Origin: Flavobacterium sp. YO12
GTDB lineage: Bacteria > Bacteroidota > Bacteroidia > Flavobacteriales > Flavobacteriaceae
Assembly: GCF_004119495.1 (NCBI RefSeq)
Contig: NZ_NRQU01000027.1
Span: forward strand, 1-60,722
Reading direction: 5' to 3'
DNA: 60,722 nt
Position numbers and translations under genes: made by a program. The stretch's first letter is position 1; each line of letters opens with the position of its first letter. Positions 46,905 through 55,398 of the stretch are shown piece by piece. Under the pieces are notes generated by a model. That model saw nothing but the letters and a program-made list of their open reading frames with translations. It was not told the origin of the DNA and searched no databases.

Positions 46905-47921
46905 ATGGCTAAAATTAAGTTAGAGTACATTTGGTTAGATGGATACGAGCCAACTCAAAATCTTAGAAGTAAAACTAAAGTTGAAGAGCATGAAAATTTC
47001 AAAGGAACATTAGAAGAACTTGGAAATTGGTCATTTGATGGTTCGTCAACAAGACAAGCTGAAGGTGGATCTTCTGACTGTTTATTAGTTCCTGTTGCAA
47101 TTTACCCTGATCCAACTCGTATTAACGGATATTTAGTAATGTGTGAAGTTATGTTTGCTGACGGAACTCCACATCCTTCTAACGGAAGAGCTACGATTGA
47201 TGATGATAATGATGATTTCTGGTTTGGTTTCGAACAAGAGTATTTCATCATGGATACTAAAACTTTATTGCCATTAGGTTTCCCTGTTGGAGGTTATCCT
47301 GCTCCACAAGGTATGTACTACTGCTCTGTAGGTGGAAAAAACACTCACGGAAGAAAATTAGTAGAAGAACATGCTGATTTATGTATCGCTGCTGGAATTA
47401 ACTTTGAAGGTATTAACCAAGAGGTTGCCTGCGGACAATGGGAATTCCAATTATTCGCTAAAGGTGCTAAAAAAGCTGGAGACGAAATTTGGGTTGCTCG
47501 TTACTTATTAGATCGTTTGACTGAAAAATATGGTTACTATATCGAATACCACCCAAAACCACTTGGAGATACAGACTGGAATGGTTCAGGTATGCATGCT
47601 AACTTCTCTAACGAAGTATTAAGATCATGTGGAGACCAAGCTACTTACGAAAGAATTTGTGAGGCTTTCCGTCCTGTTACTGCTGAGCATATCGCGGTTT
47701 ACGGTGCTTACAATGACCAACGTTTAACTGGTAAACACGAAACTGCTTCTATTCACGATTTCTCTTATGGAGTTTCAGACAGAGGATGTTCTATCAGAAT
47801 TCCTTTAATGACTGTTCAAAAAGGATGGAAAGGATGGTTGGAAGACAGAAGACCAGCTTCAAACGGAGATCCATACAAAATTGCTGCTAGAATTATCAAA
47901 ACTGTTAACTCAGCGCTATAA
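46905..47921 (+). CDS. Eukaryotic-type (GSII) glutamine synthetase
   Basis: Second glutamine synthetase, 338 residues, of the short decameric GSII family otherwise typical of eukaryotes and some bacteria. Beta-grasp start (LEYIWLDGYEPTQNLRSKTK), NWSFDGSSTRQAEGGSSDC, WFGFEQEYFIMDTKT, the ammonia-binding region GDTDWNGSGMHANFS and the ATP/glutamate site GKHETASIHDFSYGVSDRGC, then SIRIP. All catalytic segments are intact. No adenylylation site of the GSI type. Regulated from the shared intergenic region with the GSIII gene. Confidence 0.96.
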   Translation: MAKIKLEYIWLDGYEPTQNLRSKTKVEEHENFKGTLEELGNWSFDGSSTRQAEGGSSDCLLVPVAIYPDPTRINGYLVMCEVMFADGTPHPSNGRATIDDDNDDFWFGFEQEYFIMDTKTLLPLGFPVGGYPAPQGMYYCSVGGKNTHGRKLVEEHADLCIAAGINFEGINQEVACGQWEFQLFAKGAKKAGDEIWVARYLLDRLTEKYGYYIEYHPKPLGDTDWNGSGMHANFSNEVLRSCGDQATYERICEAFRPVTAEHIAVYGAYNDQRLTGKHETASIHDFSYGVSDRGCSIRIPLMTVQKGWKGWLEDRRPASNGDPYKIAARIIKTVNSAL

Positions 47922-47943
47922 TTCAAAGCTTACATTATATTAT

Positions 47944-47977
47944 AAAAGTGCCTTCGTAATTGTTGGCACTTTTTTTA
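47944..47977 (+). terminator. GSII gene terminator
   Basis: AAAAGTGCC and GGCACTTTT around a 12 nt loop, followed by T4. Confidence 0.9.
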
Positions 47978-48000
47978 TTTATTAATCCGTTTACGCAATC

Positions 48001-48105
48001 TTGTCATTTCGATCGAAGGGAGAAATCACACTCGTTGATCGACACAGATTGAAGAGTTTCTTTACAGAATTTCTAGTGTGATTTCTCATTCTTCGAAATG
48101 ACAAA
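48001..48105. repeat. TTGTCATTTCGA palindromic repeat (copy 1)
   Basis: The left end TTGTCATTTCGATCGAAGGG then AGAAATCACACT is complementary to the right end AGTGTGATTTCTCATTCTT then CGAAATGACAA, with a 40 nt centre. Same family as at 58673, 58985 and 59114. Confidence 0.85.
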
Positions 48106-48203
48106 CTTTGTGTATAAACACAACGGGGTTTGCAAACACATTCTTTCCTTAAAATTCACCATTAACTTTTCAATAATTAATTTTCAAGTTAAACTTCAAA
48201 ACT

Positions 48204-48211
48204 TATCTTTG
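48204..48211 (+). promoter_or_regulatory. Putative -7 promoter box of the TerC gene
   Basis: TATCTTTG matches TAnnTTTG and lies 22 bp before the start codon, so the leader would be short. No good -33 TTTG is seen at the usual 19-22 bp spacing. Confidence 0.45.
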
Positions 48212-48233
48212 TACATCATTTAAAAAATTCATC

Positions 48234-49205
48234 ATGATAGTCTGGACTTTCTTTTTGTTAGCCGTAATTTTTATTCTTGCTTTAGATTTAGGTGTATTCA
48301 ATAAAACACCCCATATCATCAGCACCAAAGAAGCCAGCAAATGGACCTTAATTTGGGTTACTTTATCTTTTCTTTTTTCAGGAGTTATTTACTGGCTGTA
48401 CACTACAGACTATATCGAAAACCCTGATAATTTAAAACCAGCTGTAGCCGCAATGAAATTCATTACCGGTTACCTAATCGAGTTATCCTTAAGTGTAGAT
48501 AACATTTTTGTAATTGCTATTATTTTTGCGTCATTCAAAATTCCGCAAAAATACCAGCACCGTGTATTATTCTGGGGAATTTTAGGTGCAATTGTTTTCC
48601 GTGGTCTAATGATTTTCTTCGGAGTAATGTTGATCAATAAGTTTACTTGGACGACTTATTTATTTGGAGCTTTCTTATTATTTACAGCGATAAAAATGTT
48701 GTTTTCAGGCGAAGACGAAGATTTTCAGCCTAAAGATTCGTTCGTTTACAAAGCATTAGGGAAAATCATTCCGATTACCTCTCATATGGAAGGCGAAAAG
48801 TTTTTCATTTCGACAAAAACAGCCAAAAGAGCCGCAACACCATTGTTTGTTGCTTTGATTGTAATTGAAGTAATGGATGTTTTATTTGCTGTTGATAGTG
48901 TTCCTGCCATTCTAGCCATTACATCTGATCCGTTTTTAGTATTTAGTTCTAATATTTTTGCCATTCTTGGACTGCGTTCTATGTACTTTTTCTTAGCCAA
49001 TATGCTGGCAAAATTCAGTTATTTAGAATACAGCTTAGTTGCTATTTTAGCCTTTGTGGGATTAAAAATGTTACTGCACGATTTCATCCACGTACCAGAA
49101 TGGGCTTCTTTAGGATTTATTGCACTTTCACTTTTAGTTGGAATTATGGTTTCACTTAAATTTGGTAAAGAAAAAGAACTTACTGATAACAGCGAAGAAG
49201 AATAA
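48234..49205 (+). CDS. TerC/Alx-family membrane protein
   Basis: Integral inner-membrane protein, 323 residues with about nine helices; family members (Alx, TerC) take part in manganese export or metal homeostasis and tellurite tolerance. Conserved acidic membrane residues are in LDLGVFNK near 20, ELSLSVDNIFVIAIIF near 85 and IEVMDVLFAVDSVPAILA near 225, followed by SSNIFAILGLRSMYFFLA. No yybP-ykoY manganese riboswitch is visible in the 300 bp upstream, which is taken by a terminator and a repeat. Monocistronic. Confidence 0.92.
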   Translation: MIVWTFFLLAVIFILALDLGVFNKTPHIISTKEASKWTLIWVTLSFLFSGVIYWLYTTDYIENPDNLKPAVAAMKFITGYLIELSLSVDNIFVIAIIFASFKIPQKYQHRVLFWGILGAIVFRGLMIFFGVMLINKFTWTTYLFGAFLLFTAIKMLFSGEDEDFQPKDSFVYKALGKIIPITSHMEGEKFFISTKTAKRAATPLFVALIVIEVMDVLFAVDSVPAILAITSDPFLVFSSNIFAILGLRSMYFFLANMLAKFSYLEYSLVAILAFVGLKMLLHDFIHVPEWASLGFIALSLLVGIMVSLKFGKEKELTDNSEEE

Positions 49206-49225
49206 TTTTCAAAACATATAAATAC

Positions 49226-49257
49226 AAAAAAAGGAAATCTTAGGATTTCCTTTTTTT
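49226..49257 (+). terminator. TerC gene terminator
   Basis: AAAAAAAGGAAATC and GATTTCCTTTTTTT around a TTAG loop. Confidence 0.92.
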
Positions 49258-49380
49258 ATATCTAACAAGAATACAAACGTTAAATTATAAAACAAATACT
49301 ACATTTTAACATTAAAAAGAAAGATTACACGTCTTTTAAACTTATATTTATCTCATTACAAACTATTTAAATTATTTATT

Positions 49381-51201
49381 ATGAGAAAAAATTACATTTA
49401 CCTCGTTTTAGCTTTTATACTAAGCATCTCGATGTTTGGGCAAAAAGTTACACTTACACCAACTTTAGTGAATGGTGCAGGTTTTGATGGAAGTTCAATT
49501 AATCTTGGAGGCACACCTTACTCAAGTATATCTTTAGGTGTAAAAGTCGAAATGCCAACTATCCCTGGAAACAACGGCACACTTACTATTTATGTTGTAA
49601 GCGGACTAAACCCCAGTGTAGCAATTGGCGGAAGCAGTGTACCTTTATTCTTTGGTGAAGGTAAAACAGCCTCCCAAAGTTTTATAATTAATATAAACTG
49701 GAACAGTATTTCTGAATTGGGTGGTCAAATTTATGCTGAATATAAAACCAGCAGCAACGTTGCTTACAAAAGCGGCTATATTAAAGTTACCAAAAACCCA
49801 ACAATGAACAATAGCGGCGCTAATCCTCCTGCTGATGCACCAAACCCAACAAAAATACCAAATACTTTATGCTGTAACCAAACTGTGCGATTAGGAGACA
49901 AACCTGCTCCAATAACTGGATCTCAATATTTAAATCCTTATCAAGATCAATCCTATGGCATAAACTCATCTTGGGCATCCAATGGAAACACAAGTGTGCG
50001 ATTCTTAAATTTAGATAATGTAAATAAGATTCTATATATAGACTATGTTACAGAACCTGGTAATTTTACTATTACCAGAAGTCTTGGCTATAATTATAGT
50101 TATGACAAACCTAATAAAAGCAACAGTGTAACTATTACTCTTGTACCTTCACCAATAACATCGAATACCATTTTAGTATACGCAGAGCCAAATTCAGATG
50201 GTTTTATTGAACACATAAATATTAATCCAATTGATGTAAGTGGGGGTCAAAATAAAGTTAAAGTTAACTTAGACATTTTAGACGATCCATTCCATACATA
50301 CTCTAGACTTGATAGATTCACTGATGTTGAAAGATTTGAATGGGAATATGCTAAAACCAATAAAGCTTTAGGAGGTTCTCTAAAATGGATTACAATACCA
50401 AATGAAAACTCTTCAACATTAAATTATTTTAAACCCACTGAAATATCAGATGCAGAAGACAACTACTACTTATTAAGAAGAATCTCAATATACAAAGACA
50501 TCAAAAGCTGTAGTAATTTATTAAAGGTTTTGGTCAGAACAATTGGCTACAACAATACTATCTGTTGTGATCAAGTCGTAAAGATATTATCGAGTACAAG
50601 TTTTGAAACACCTGATACTATAATTGGATCTACACCTATAATAGATAATACTGATATAACAGGCAAAAATTTCATGATTAATGATATTTCCTATCAATGG
50701 CAAGTTCAATCAATTGGCACTCAAAGCAATTCTACAGCTACATGGTCAAACATTTTAGGAGCTACATCAAAAAATTACTTACCTTCTCAAAAATTTACAA
50801 TAAGAAGCTCTGGTAGAACTGGTATGGTTTTTATATTCGATGAATCATACAAGTATAGACGAATTTCTAAAATAAACTATATCAACATAGATAAATCAAC
50901 ATATGGAAGCGTTTCTAGTTATAGTAATGAAGTTTCTTTATACGGAAGCACATATGAAGATGGAACAAAAATATATCCGAATCCAACATCATCATTATTA
51001 AATATTGAAAGCCGCGATATATCACTCTATCAAATTAATATTGTAAATATTAAAGGAGAAACAGTTAATACGCCAATAACAATAATAAACTCAGATCTAG
51101 TAAGTTTAGATGTCTCAAATTTAAAAACAGGAACATATTTTATTACAATGCAAAGAAGCTCTTCTTACGGCATTATTCAAAAACCATTTATTAAGAACTA
51201 A
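49381..51201 (+). CDS. Secreted T9SS type A cargo protein of unknown function
   Basis: 606-residue cell-surface or secreted protein. The signal peptide (LVLAFILSISMFGQ) is followed by beta-rich sequence and a C-terminal type IX sorting domain from about 530: KIYPNPTSSLLNIE, INIVNIKGETVNTP, LKTGTYFITMQ. Two related internal modules begin with a vicinal cysteine pair, NTLCCNQTVRLGD near 160 and NTICCDQVVKILSS near 395, the second followed by YQWQVQSI and ATWSNILGATSKNYLP, an Ig/PKD-like pattern. No catalytic site is recognised; an adhesin-like role is possible. Monocistronic. Confidence 0.85.
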   Translation: MRKNYIYLVLAFILSISMFGQKVTLTPTLVNGAGFDGSSINLGGTPYSSISLGVKVEMPTIPGNNGTLTIYVVSGLNPSVAIGGSSVPLFFGEGKTASQSFIININWNSISELGGQIYAEYKTSSNVAYKSGYIKVTKNPTMNNSGANPPADAPNPTKIPNTLCCNQTVRLGDKPAPITGSQYLNPYQDQSYGINSSWASNGNTSVRFLNLDNVNKILYIDYVTEPGNFTITRSLGYNYSYDKPNKSNSVTITLVPSPITSNTILVYAEPNSDGFIEHININPIDVSGGQNKVKVNLDILDDPFHTYSRLDRFTDVERFEWEYAKTNKALGGSLKWITIPNENSSTLNYFKPTEISDAEDNYYLLRRISIYKDIKSCSNLLKVLVRTIGYNNTICCDQVVKILSSTSFETPDTIIGSTPIIDNTDITGKNFMINDISYQWQVQSIGTQSNSTATWSNILGATSKNYLPSQKFTIRSSGRTGMVFIFDESYKYRRISKINYINIDKSTYGSVSSYSNEVSLYGSTYEDGTKIYPNPTSSLLNIESRDISLYQINIVNIKGETVNTPITIINSDLVSLDVSNLKTGTYFITMQRSSSYGIIQKPFIKN

Positions 51202-51222
51202 AAAATACATGCAACATAAAAT

Positions 51223-51255
51223 AAAAAAAGGAAATCTTTACGATTTCCTTTTTTT
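51223..51255. terminator. Bidirectional terminator
   Basis: AAAAAAAGGAAATC and GATTTCCTTTTTTT, the same arms as the terminator at 49226, here between convergent genes. Confidence 0.92.
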
Positions 51256-51275
51256 ATATGCTACAAACTCTATAA

Positions 51276-51788
51276 CTACAATTTAATTTCTTGTATTTGG
51301 CTTTCATTCAAATTTAAAGCTTTCATCACTTCAAAATAATTACTTTTATTAACTGACACCCCAAAATCAGCAGGAATAACAACAAACCTAAACACTTGTT
51401 TGTTAATAAAAGATGGCTTTCCTGCTACATTATCCCCTCCAACAAAAATTGTAAATGCTTGTTTACTAAAATTGTAATCATAGGTGATAGAGTCACCATT
51501 TGGGAAAAATACAGTAGTTGGTATTAACTGCCACACATCAGATCCTGAATTATTAACTCCTTCTAATCTGTAAATTAAAACTGACTCATTCTGATATAAA
51601 TCTGTTTTCAAATACTTAGAAAAAGAATCAGAAATTATGTATCCATCAGTCGTATTAAAACTAAAACTAGTTTCTATTTCAAAAGCCACAGGCATTGGAG
51701 CATCCAATCCCGGAGGCCCTTCTGGTCCTTCACAACTTGTAAAAGCGATTAATCCAACAACCGCAAAAAGGGTAAGTATCTTTTTCAT
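51276..51788 (-). CDS. Lipoprotein with a short collagen-like segment after the lipid cysteine
   Basis: 170 residues. Signal peptide FAVVGLIAFTSC with Cys19; the mature N-terminus reads EGPEGPPGLDAP, three to four Gly-x-y triplets, followed by a folded beta-rich domain (FEIETSFSFNTTDGYIISD, FRFVVIPADFGVSV). This layout (lipid Cys, GPxGxxG, globular domain) recurs in Bacteroidota surface lipoproteins, but the family has no assigned function. Convergent with the T9SS cargo gene. Confidence 0.78.
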   Translation of the reverse strand: MKKILTLFAVVGLIAFTSCEGPEGPPGLDAPMPVAFEIETSFSFNTTDGYIISDSFSKYLKTDLYQNESVLIYRLEGVNNSGSDVWQLIPTTVFFPNGDSITYDYNFSKQAFTIFVGGDNVAGKPSFINKQVFRFVVIPADFGVSVNKSNYFEVMKALNLNESQIQEIKL

Positions 51789-51872
51789 AATTTTTATTTT
51801 TTAGATTTATAAAGGTATTCCAAAAACCAAACCAAAAAAAGTTTTTAGTTGGCTTTGAAACGAGATTTTCAT

Positions 51873-52742
51873 TTATTTTTTTGCAACAACCTGATTTTTA
51901 AGCAGTATTTTATTAAAAAATAATACATGATACGGCAGCGAATTTTCCCAATATTCCCAAGTATGCGCTCCCGGACGCTCTGTATAATCGTGTTCTATTT
52001 TATCATAAACCATTCTGCGATGCAATTCTCTATTCGGTTCAATCAAAAAATCATCAACACCACAATCAATTATTAACGGCAGTTTATTGTCTTTTATTTT
52101 ATCCAGCATTCCCATAACGGCGTGTTGTGCATATAATGCCGAATTATCGCTTTTATCTCCAAAAACGGGCTGCATCAATTTTACCACTTGTGCCGAAGAT
52201 TCGCGATTAAGCATTGTACCCATATCTACTGCTCCGCTCATACTGCCCGCAGCGCAAAACAAATCAGGATGTTTGGCTGACAAGTACAAAGCCCCGTGTC
52301 CGCCCATAGAAAGTCCCGTTATTACTCTTCCGTTTCTATTGCTGATGGTTTTATATGTTTTATCCACTTTCTGAATTACTTCCTGCGTAATAAACGTTTC
52401 AAACTGACTTCCTGGATTTACAGGGCTATCTAAATAAAAACTAAACGTTTCGCCCTCTGGCATTACAATAATTATATTGTATTGATCTGATAAATTTTGA
52501 ACTAATTTTTTATTTGGAGTATTTTTTAACCAATCACCAAAATGTCCGTAAGCGCCATGCAGCAAATACATTACCGGAAAAGCCGATTTACTTTTAGCAT
52601 ACGAATTGGGTAAAACCACAGCTGCTTTGTACGTTTTACTCATCGCTGTACTGGCAATTTGCAGCGTGTCTACTTTTGCCGCGTACGACATTGACGAAAC
52701 ACACAAGAAAACGGCAAATACCCAAATTTTAAAGTTTTTCAT
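51873..52742 (-). CDS. Secreted esterase-family alpha/beta hydrolase
   Basis: Esterase D/feruloyl-esterase-like serine hydrolase. The start at 52742 gives a clean signal peptide (MKNFKIWVFAVFLCVSSMSY); the frame extends 26 codons upstream without need. YKAAVVLPNSYAKSKSAFPV, MYLLHGAYGHFGDWL, the nucleophile Ser in ITGLSMGGHGALYLS, the Asp in DCGVDDFLIEPNRELH and the His in PGAHTWEYWENSLPYH define the triad. 289 residues. Likely removes acyl or feruloyl groups from polysaccharides or small esters outside the cytoplasm; the substrate is unknown. Monocistronic. Confidence 0.9.
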   Translation of the reverse strand: MKNFKIWVFAVFLCVSSMSYAAKVDTLQIASTAMSKTYKAAVVLPNSYAKSKSAFPVMYLLHGAYGHFGDWLKNTPNKKLVQNLSDQYNIIIVMPEGETFSFYLDSPVNPGSQFETFITQEVIQKVDKTYKTISNRNGRVITGLSMGGHGALYLSAKHPDLFCAAGSMSGAVDMGTMLNRESSAQVVKLMQPVFGDKSDNSALYAQHAVMGMLDKIKDNKLPLIIDCGVDDFLIEPNRELHRRMVYDKIEHDYTERPGAHTWEYWENSLPYHVLFFNKILLKNQVVAKK

Positions 52743-52845
52743 TTTTATCATTTTTCGATTAAGGAATGTAAATATACCTTTTTTCAAAATAATTATATGA
52801 AAAATCCGACCAGTTTTCACTAATCGGATTTATTTTCTTTTGCCA

Positions 52846-53060
52846 CAGATTGCACAGATTTAATAGATTATTTTCTCTTAAAGCTGGTTTGCCACTAATT
52901 ACACAAATTTCCACGAATTTATTTTTTTGTGTGACTTATATAAAGATTCTAAAAATCAATATAATCCTTTAATCAGTGGCAAAAAGTGTCACGAATTCTC
53001 CACAAACTAATTCGTGTAATTGCTTCGCCTGTTCGCTATCGCTCGGGTCGTGACTGATAA
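52846..53060. repeat. Composite of CACAGATT and CACGAATT-type repeats
   Basis: GCCACAGATTGCACAGATTT, then GCCACTAATTACACAAATTT and CCACGAATTTATTTTTTTG, and to the right CAGTGGCAAAAAGTGTCACG, ACTAATTCGTGTAATT and GCTTCGCCTGTTCGCTATCG. The halves face each other as a degenerate inverted repeat. No gene is seen between 52743 and 53273. Confidence 0.65.
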
Positions 53061-53114
53061 ATTTAATCAAAACTATTAACTAAATCCGTTGGGTATAATT
53101 GTTCAAAAAACAAT

Positions 53115-53255
53115 CTAACACATAGAAACATACGATTTTATACCTAAAAGGAGACAAAAGAAACATGTTTCTTTCGCATAGCGTAGCTATGTGTGTTTAA
53201 AAAAAGTGAAACGCCTAATTTTCGACTGTAAAAGCTATGTTCCTATGTGTTGAAA
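53115..53255. repeat. Dispersed repeat with GTGAAACGCCT core (copy 2)
   Basis: Outer arms AACACATAG and CTATGTGTT, inner palindrome GAAACATGTTTC, then GCATAGCGTAGCTATGTG and AAAAGTGAAACGCCTAATTT. Matches 20010-20097 in opposite orientation. Confidence 0.7.
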
Positions 53256-53273
53256 ATAAATACACCCACCGGG

Positions 53274-54146
53274 TTAACTAATTATAATTTTATGCTCGTG
53301 GCGGTATTGCGAGGCACTTTTACCTGTATATTGTTTAAATGATTTACTAAAGTGACTGAAATTATTAAAACCGCTTTCGTAGCAGACTTCGTTTATACTA
53401 ATTGCTTTTTCGGCCAATAATTTTGAAGCATGAACCAAACGATATTCATTCACAAACTCTGTAAATGTTTTATTTGAAATCTTTTTGAAATAACGACAGA
53501 ATGAAGGTGTAGTCATACTCACCAAATTCGAAACCTCATCGATAGCAATCGATTCTTGAAAATGATCTTTTACATAATTAAAAATCACATTCATACGATC
53601 ACTGTCTTGCGTTTGAAGCTCCAACGAAAAACCATCAGCATTTAAAATGGTGTATTCTTCAGAAGATTCAAGTTCGTCCAAAACACTCAAAAGTGTCAGC
53701 AAACGCTCAAACGGAAGCTGATGTTCCATCATTTCTATTTTCTTTCCAATTTGTTTTTTAGTCTCACCGCCAAAAGCAATTCCGCCTTTAGACTGACTTA
53801 AAATATTTTGGATTTTCTTCATCTCTGGAACTACAAAAAAGTCATTTCCTAAAAATTCAGGTTTAATATGAATGACTGTTTCGTTTGTATTTCCCGTATT
53901 TTCATTTGTAAAACCGCAATGCGGTAAATTAGAGCCTATCAGAATCAAACTGCCATTTGTGTAATAAGAAACGTGGCTTCCTATTTGTCTTTTTCCTGCC
54001 CCGCCGTTTATATAAACCAACTCAATTTCTGGATGATAATGCCATAAATGAGCTTTGCTATTGGTCTTTTCGGCGTGTTTAGTATAGGTAAAAGAACTTC
54101 CGTATGAGCTAGTTATCACTTCAAGAGCTGGGGCAATTGTCTTCAT
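53274..54146 (-). CDS. AraC-family transcriptional regulator
   Basis: Cytoplasmic regulator, 290 residues when started at the ATG at 54146 (MKTIAPALEVITSSYGSSF); 14 further upstream codons are open but unneeded. The N-terminal cupin sensor domain has LWHYHPEIELVYINGGAGKR and NGSLILIGSNLPHCGF. The C-terminal pair of helix-turn-helix motifs is DEVSNLVSMTTPSFCRYFKK and INEVCYESGFNNFSHFSKSF followed by KQYTGKSASQYR. Similar cupin-AraC proteins sense sugars. It is divergent from the tandem small-protein cluster, and a copy of that cluster's conserved element lies 57 bp upstream of its start codon, so it may control the cluster and itself (inference). Confidence 0.93.
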   Translation of the reverse strand: MKTIAPALEVITSSYGSSFTYTKHAEKTNSKAHLWHYHPEIELVYINGGAGKRQIGSHVSYYTNGSLILIGSNLPHCGFTNENTGNTNETVIHIKPEFLGNDFFVVPEMKKIQNILSQSKGGIAFGGETKKQIGKKIEMMEHQLPFERLLTLLSVLDELESSEEYTILNADGFSLELQTQDSDRMNVIFNYVKDHFQESIAIDEVSNLVSMTTPSFCRYFKKISNKTFTEFVNEYRLVHASKLLAEKAISINEVCYESGFNNFSHFSKSFKQYTGKSASQYRHEHKIIIS

Positions 54147-54203
54147 GATAAAATCTTTAAAAAATAATAGCAAATTTAACAAAATCACCTAAAATAATTC
54201 AAA

Positions 54204-54235
54204 TTTTAACCTATAACGGTTTCGTAACTGAGAAT
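54204..54235 (+). promoter_or_regulatory. Conserved AACCTATAACGGTTTCG element, copy 0 (next to araC-type gene)
   Basis: Carries AACCTATAACGGTTTCG and is flanked left by CACCTAAAATAATTCAAATT, as in copy 1. It differs from the other copies by AACTGAGAAT for AAATGAGAAT. It lies between the regulator gene and the first paralogue in a 438 bp gap that holds no gene. Confidence 0.75.
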
Positions 54236-54454
54236 TTTGCACAAAAATACAATTCAAAAACAGGAGAAAATCGTCGTTTTTTTCATAACTGATATTTTTC
54301 TGAATGTTTTTTTTCCAAAATCGTATTTAATCAAACGTTTTTATAGTCATCTGGTATTTTTTGTAAGAATACAGGAGTTTATAAAAAATATTAACAATCT
54401 TAAATCATTAAAAAATAACAACTGAATTAACAAAAACACCTACAATAATTCAAA

Positions 54455-54486
54455 TTTTAACCTATATCGGTTTCGTAAATGAGAAT
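54455..54486 (+). promoter_or_regulatory. Conserved upstream element, copy 1
   Basis: AACCTATATCGGTTTCG followed by TAAATGAGAATACAGCA; ends 98 bp before the start codon at 54585. A second conserved box, TAATTTTAC at 54538-54546, lies 47 bp before the start and resembles TAnnTTTG. Confidence 0.82.
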
Positions 54487-54584
54487 ACAGCATATAAATT
54501 GGAAAATAGAGTAAATAAAAAACAGGAATCACTGAAGTAATTTTACATCAGAAAATTAGTGATAACAATTTAAAACGAAATACT

Positions 54585-54989
54585 ATGAAAGCGATTTTAA
54601 AATTAAGTTTAGTATGTGCAGTACTTTTATCAGGATTCAGTACTTATGCAATTGATGGAAATGAAGACTTTAATCTTCATGTATTGAAAAACGGAAAAAT
54701 GATCACTTTTGGTCTTAACCAAGTTCAAAAAGCAAAATTAGCAATATACGATAAAGAAGGAAATTTGTTCTACTCTGAAAATGCCGCAGGTAAAGATGGA
54801 ATTTTAAGAACTTTTGATTTACAAGATTTTCCAAACGGAACTTACTTTTTAGAAGTGGAAGACAATTCTAAAAAAGTGAGATATGAAATTATCGTAAACG
54901 ATGATTTTACAACATTATCATCAAAAGCAATTTCGGCAGTATACAAATCAGATTCTTCTGCAAAAAATACAAGCGTAGCAATACGCTAA
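54585..54989 (+). CDS. Small secreted protein, paralogue 1 of a tandem family
   Basis: 134 residues. Signal peptide KLSLVCAVLLSGFSTYA, mature start IDGNEDFNLHV. The mature domain (KAKLAIYDKEGNLFYSENA, FDLQDFPNGTYFLEVED, KVRYEIIV) has the strand pattern of the beta-sandwich used as the T9SS type A sorting domain (NGTYFLEV) but with no cargo in front of it, so it is a stand-alone module. The last 25 residues (SAVYKSDSSAKNTSVAIR) are probably unstructured. Function unknown. It has its own promoter element and terminator, so each paralogue is an independent cassette. Confidence 0.82.
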   Translation: MKAILKLSLVCAVLLSGFSTYAIDGNEDFNLHVLKNGKMITFGLNQVQKAKLAIYDKEGNLFYSENAAGKDGILRTFDLQDFPNGTYFLEVEDNSKKVRYEIIVNDDFTTLSSKAISAVYKSDSSAKNTSVAIR

Positions 54990-55022
54990 AAAAGTTTATA
55001 CTCTCATACAGTATAAAAATGA

Positions 55023-55096
55023 GGTTAGATAGTTAGTAAAGTTAAAAAACGTAAGTTTTAGAAACAGCTCTTTGTGGTTATTGAGCTGTTTTTTTT
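55023..55096 (+). terminator. Conserved 3' block and terminator of cassette 1
   Basis: The block 55023-55052 begins GGTTAGATAGTTAGTAAAG and is identical in all three cassettes. It is followed by the hairpin AAACAGCTC / GAGCTGTTT (55062-55096) with T8. Confidence 0.88.
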
Positions 55097-55269
55097 GTCC
55101 TTATATTGAACTAAGATTTTAACCGGTAAGATTTAACCTTAAAATGTGCAAAGAGTTTTATGAAGATCATTTTTCTAAGAAACTTCGGTAAATCAACCCT
55201 ATCTTATTTTTAAACAAAACATTAAATAATAACAAGCGAATTAACCAAAACATAACAAATAACGCAAAA

Positions 55270-55300
55270 TTTAACCTATAACGGTTTCGTAAATGAGAAT
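55270..55300 (+). promoter_or_regulatory. Conserved upstream element, copy 2
   Basis: AACCTATAACGGTTTCG plus TAAATGAGAATATAGCA, ending 98 bp before the start codon at 55399; TAATTTTAC at 55352-55360. Confidence 0.82.
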
Positions 55301-55398
55301 ATAGCACATATATTGGAAAATAGAGTAAATAGAAAACAGCAATCTAGAGCCTAATTTTACATTCAGAAATTGGAGATAAATAATTAAAACTAAATAGT

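Noticed and set aside
47922..48233. Manganese (yybP-ykoY) riboswitch upstream of the TerC-family gene
   Set aside because: The region contains the GSII gene terminator and a palindromic repeat; none of the conserved riboswitch stem or loop sequence is visible.
54237..54425. 62-codon open frame between the AraC gene and paralogue 1
   Set aside because: It overlaps the conserved regulatory repeat flank and reads as Lys/Phe/Ile-rich low complexity, as expected from AT-rich DNA.
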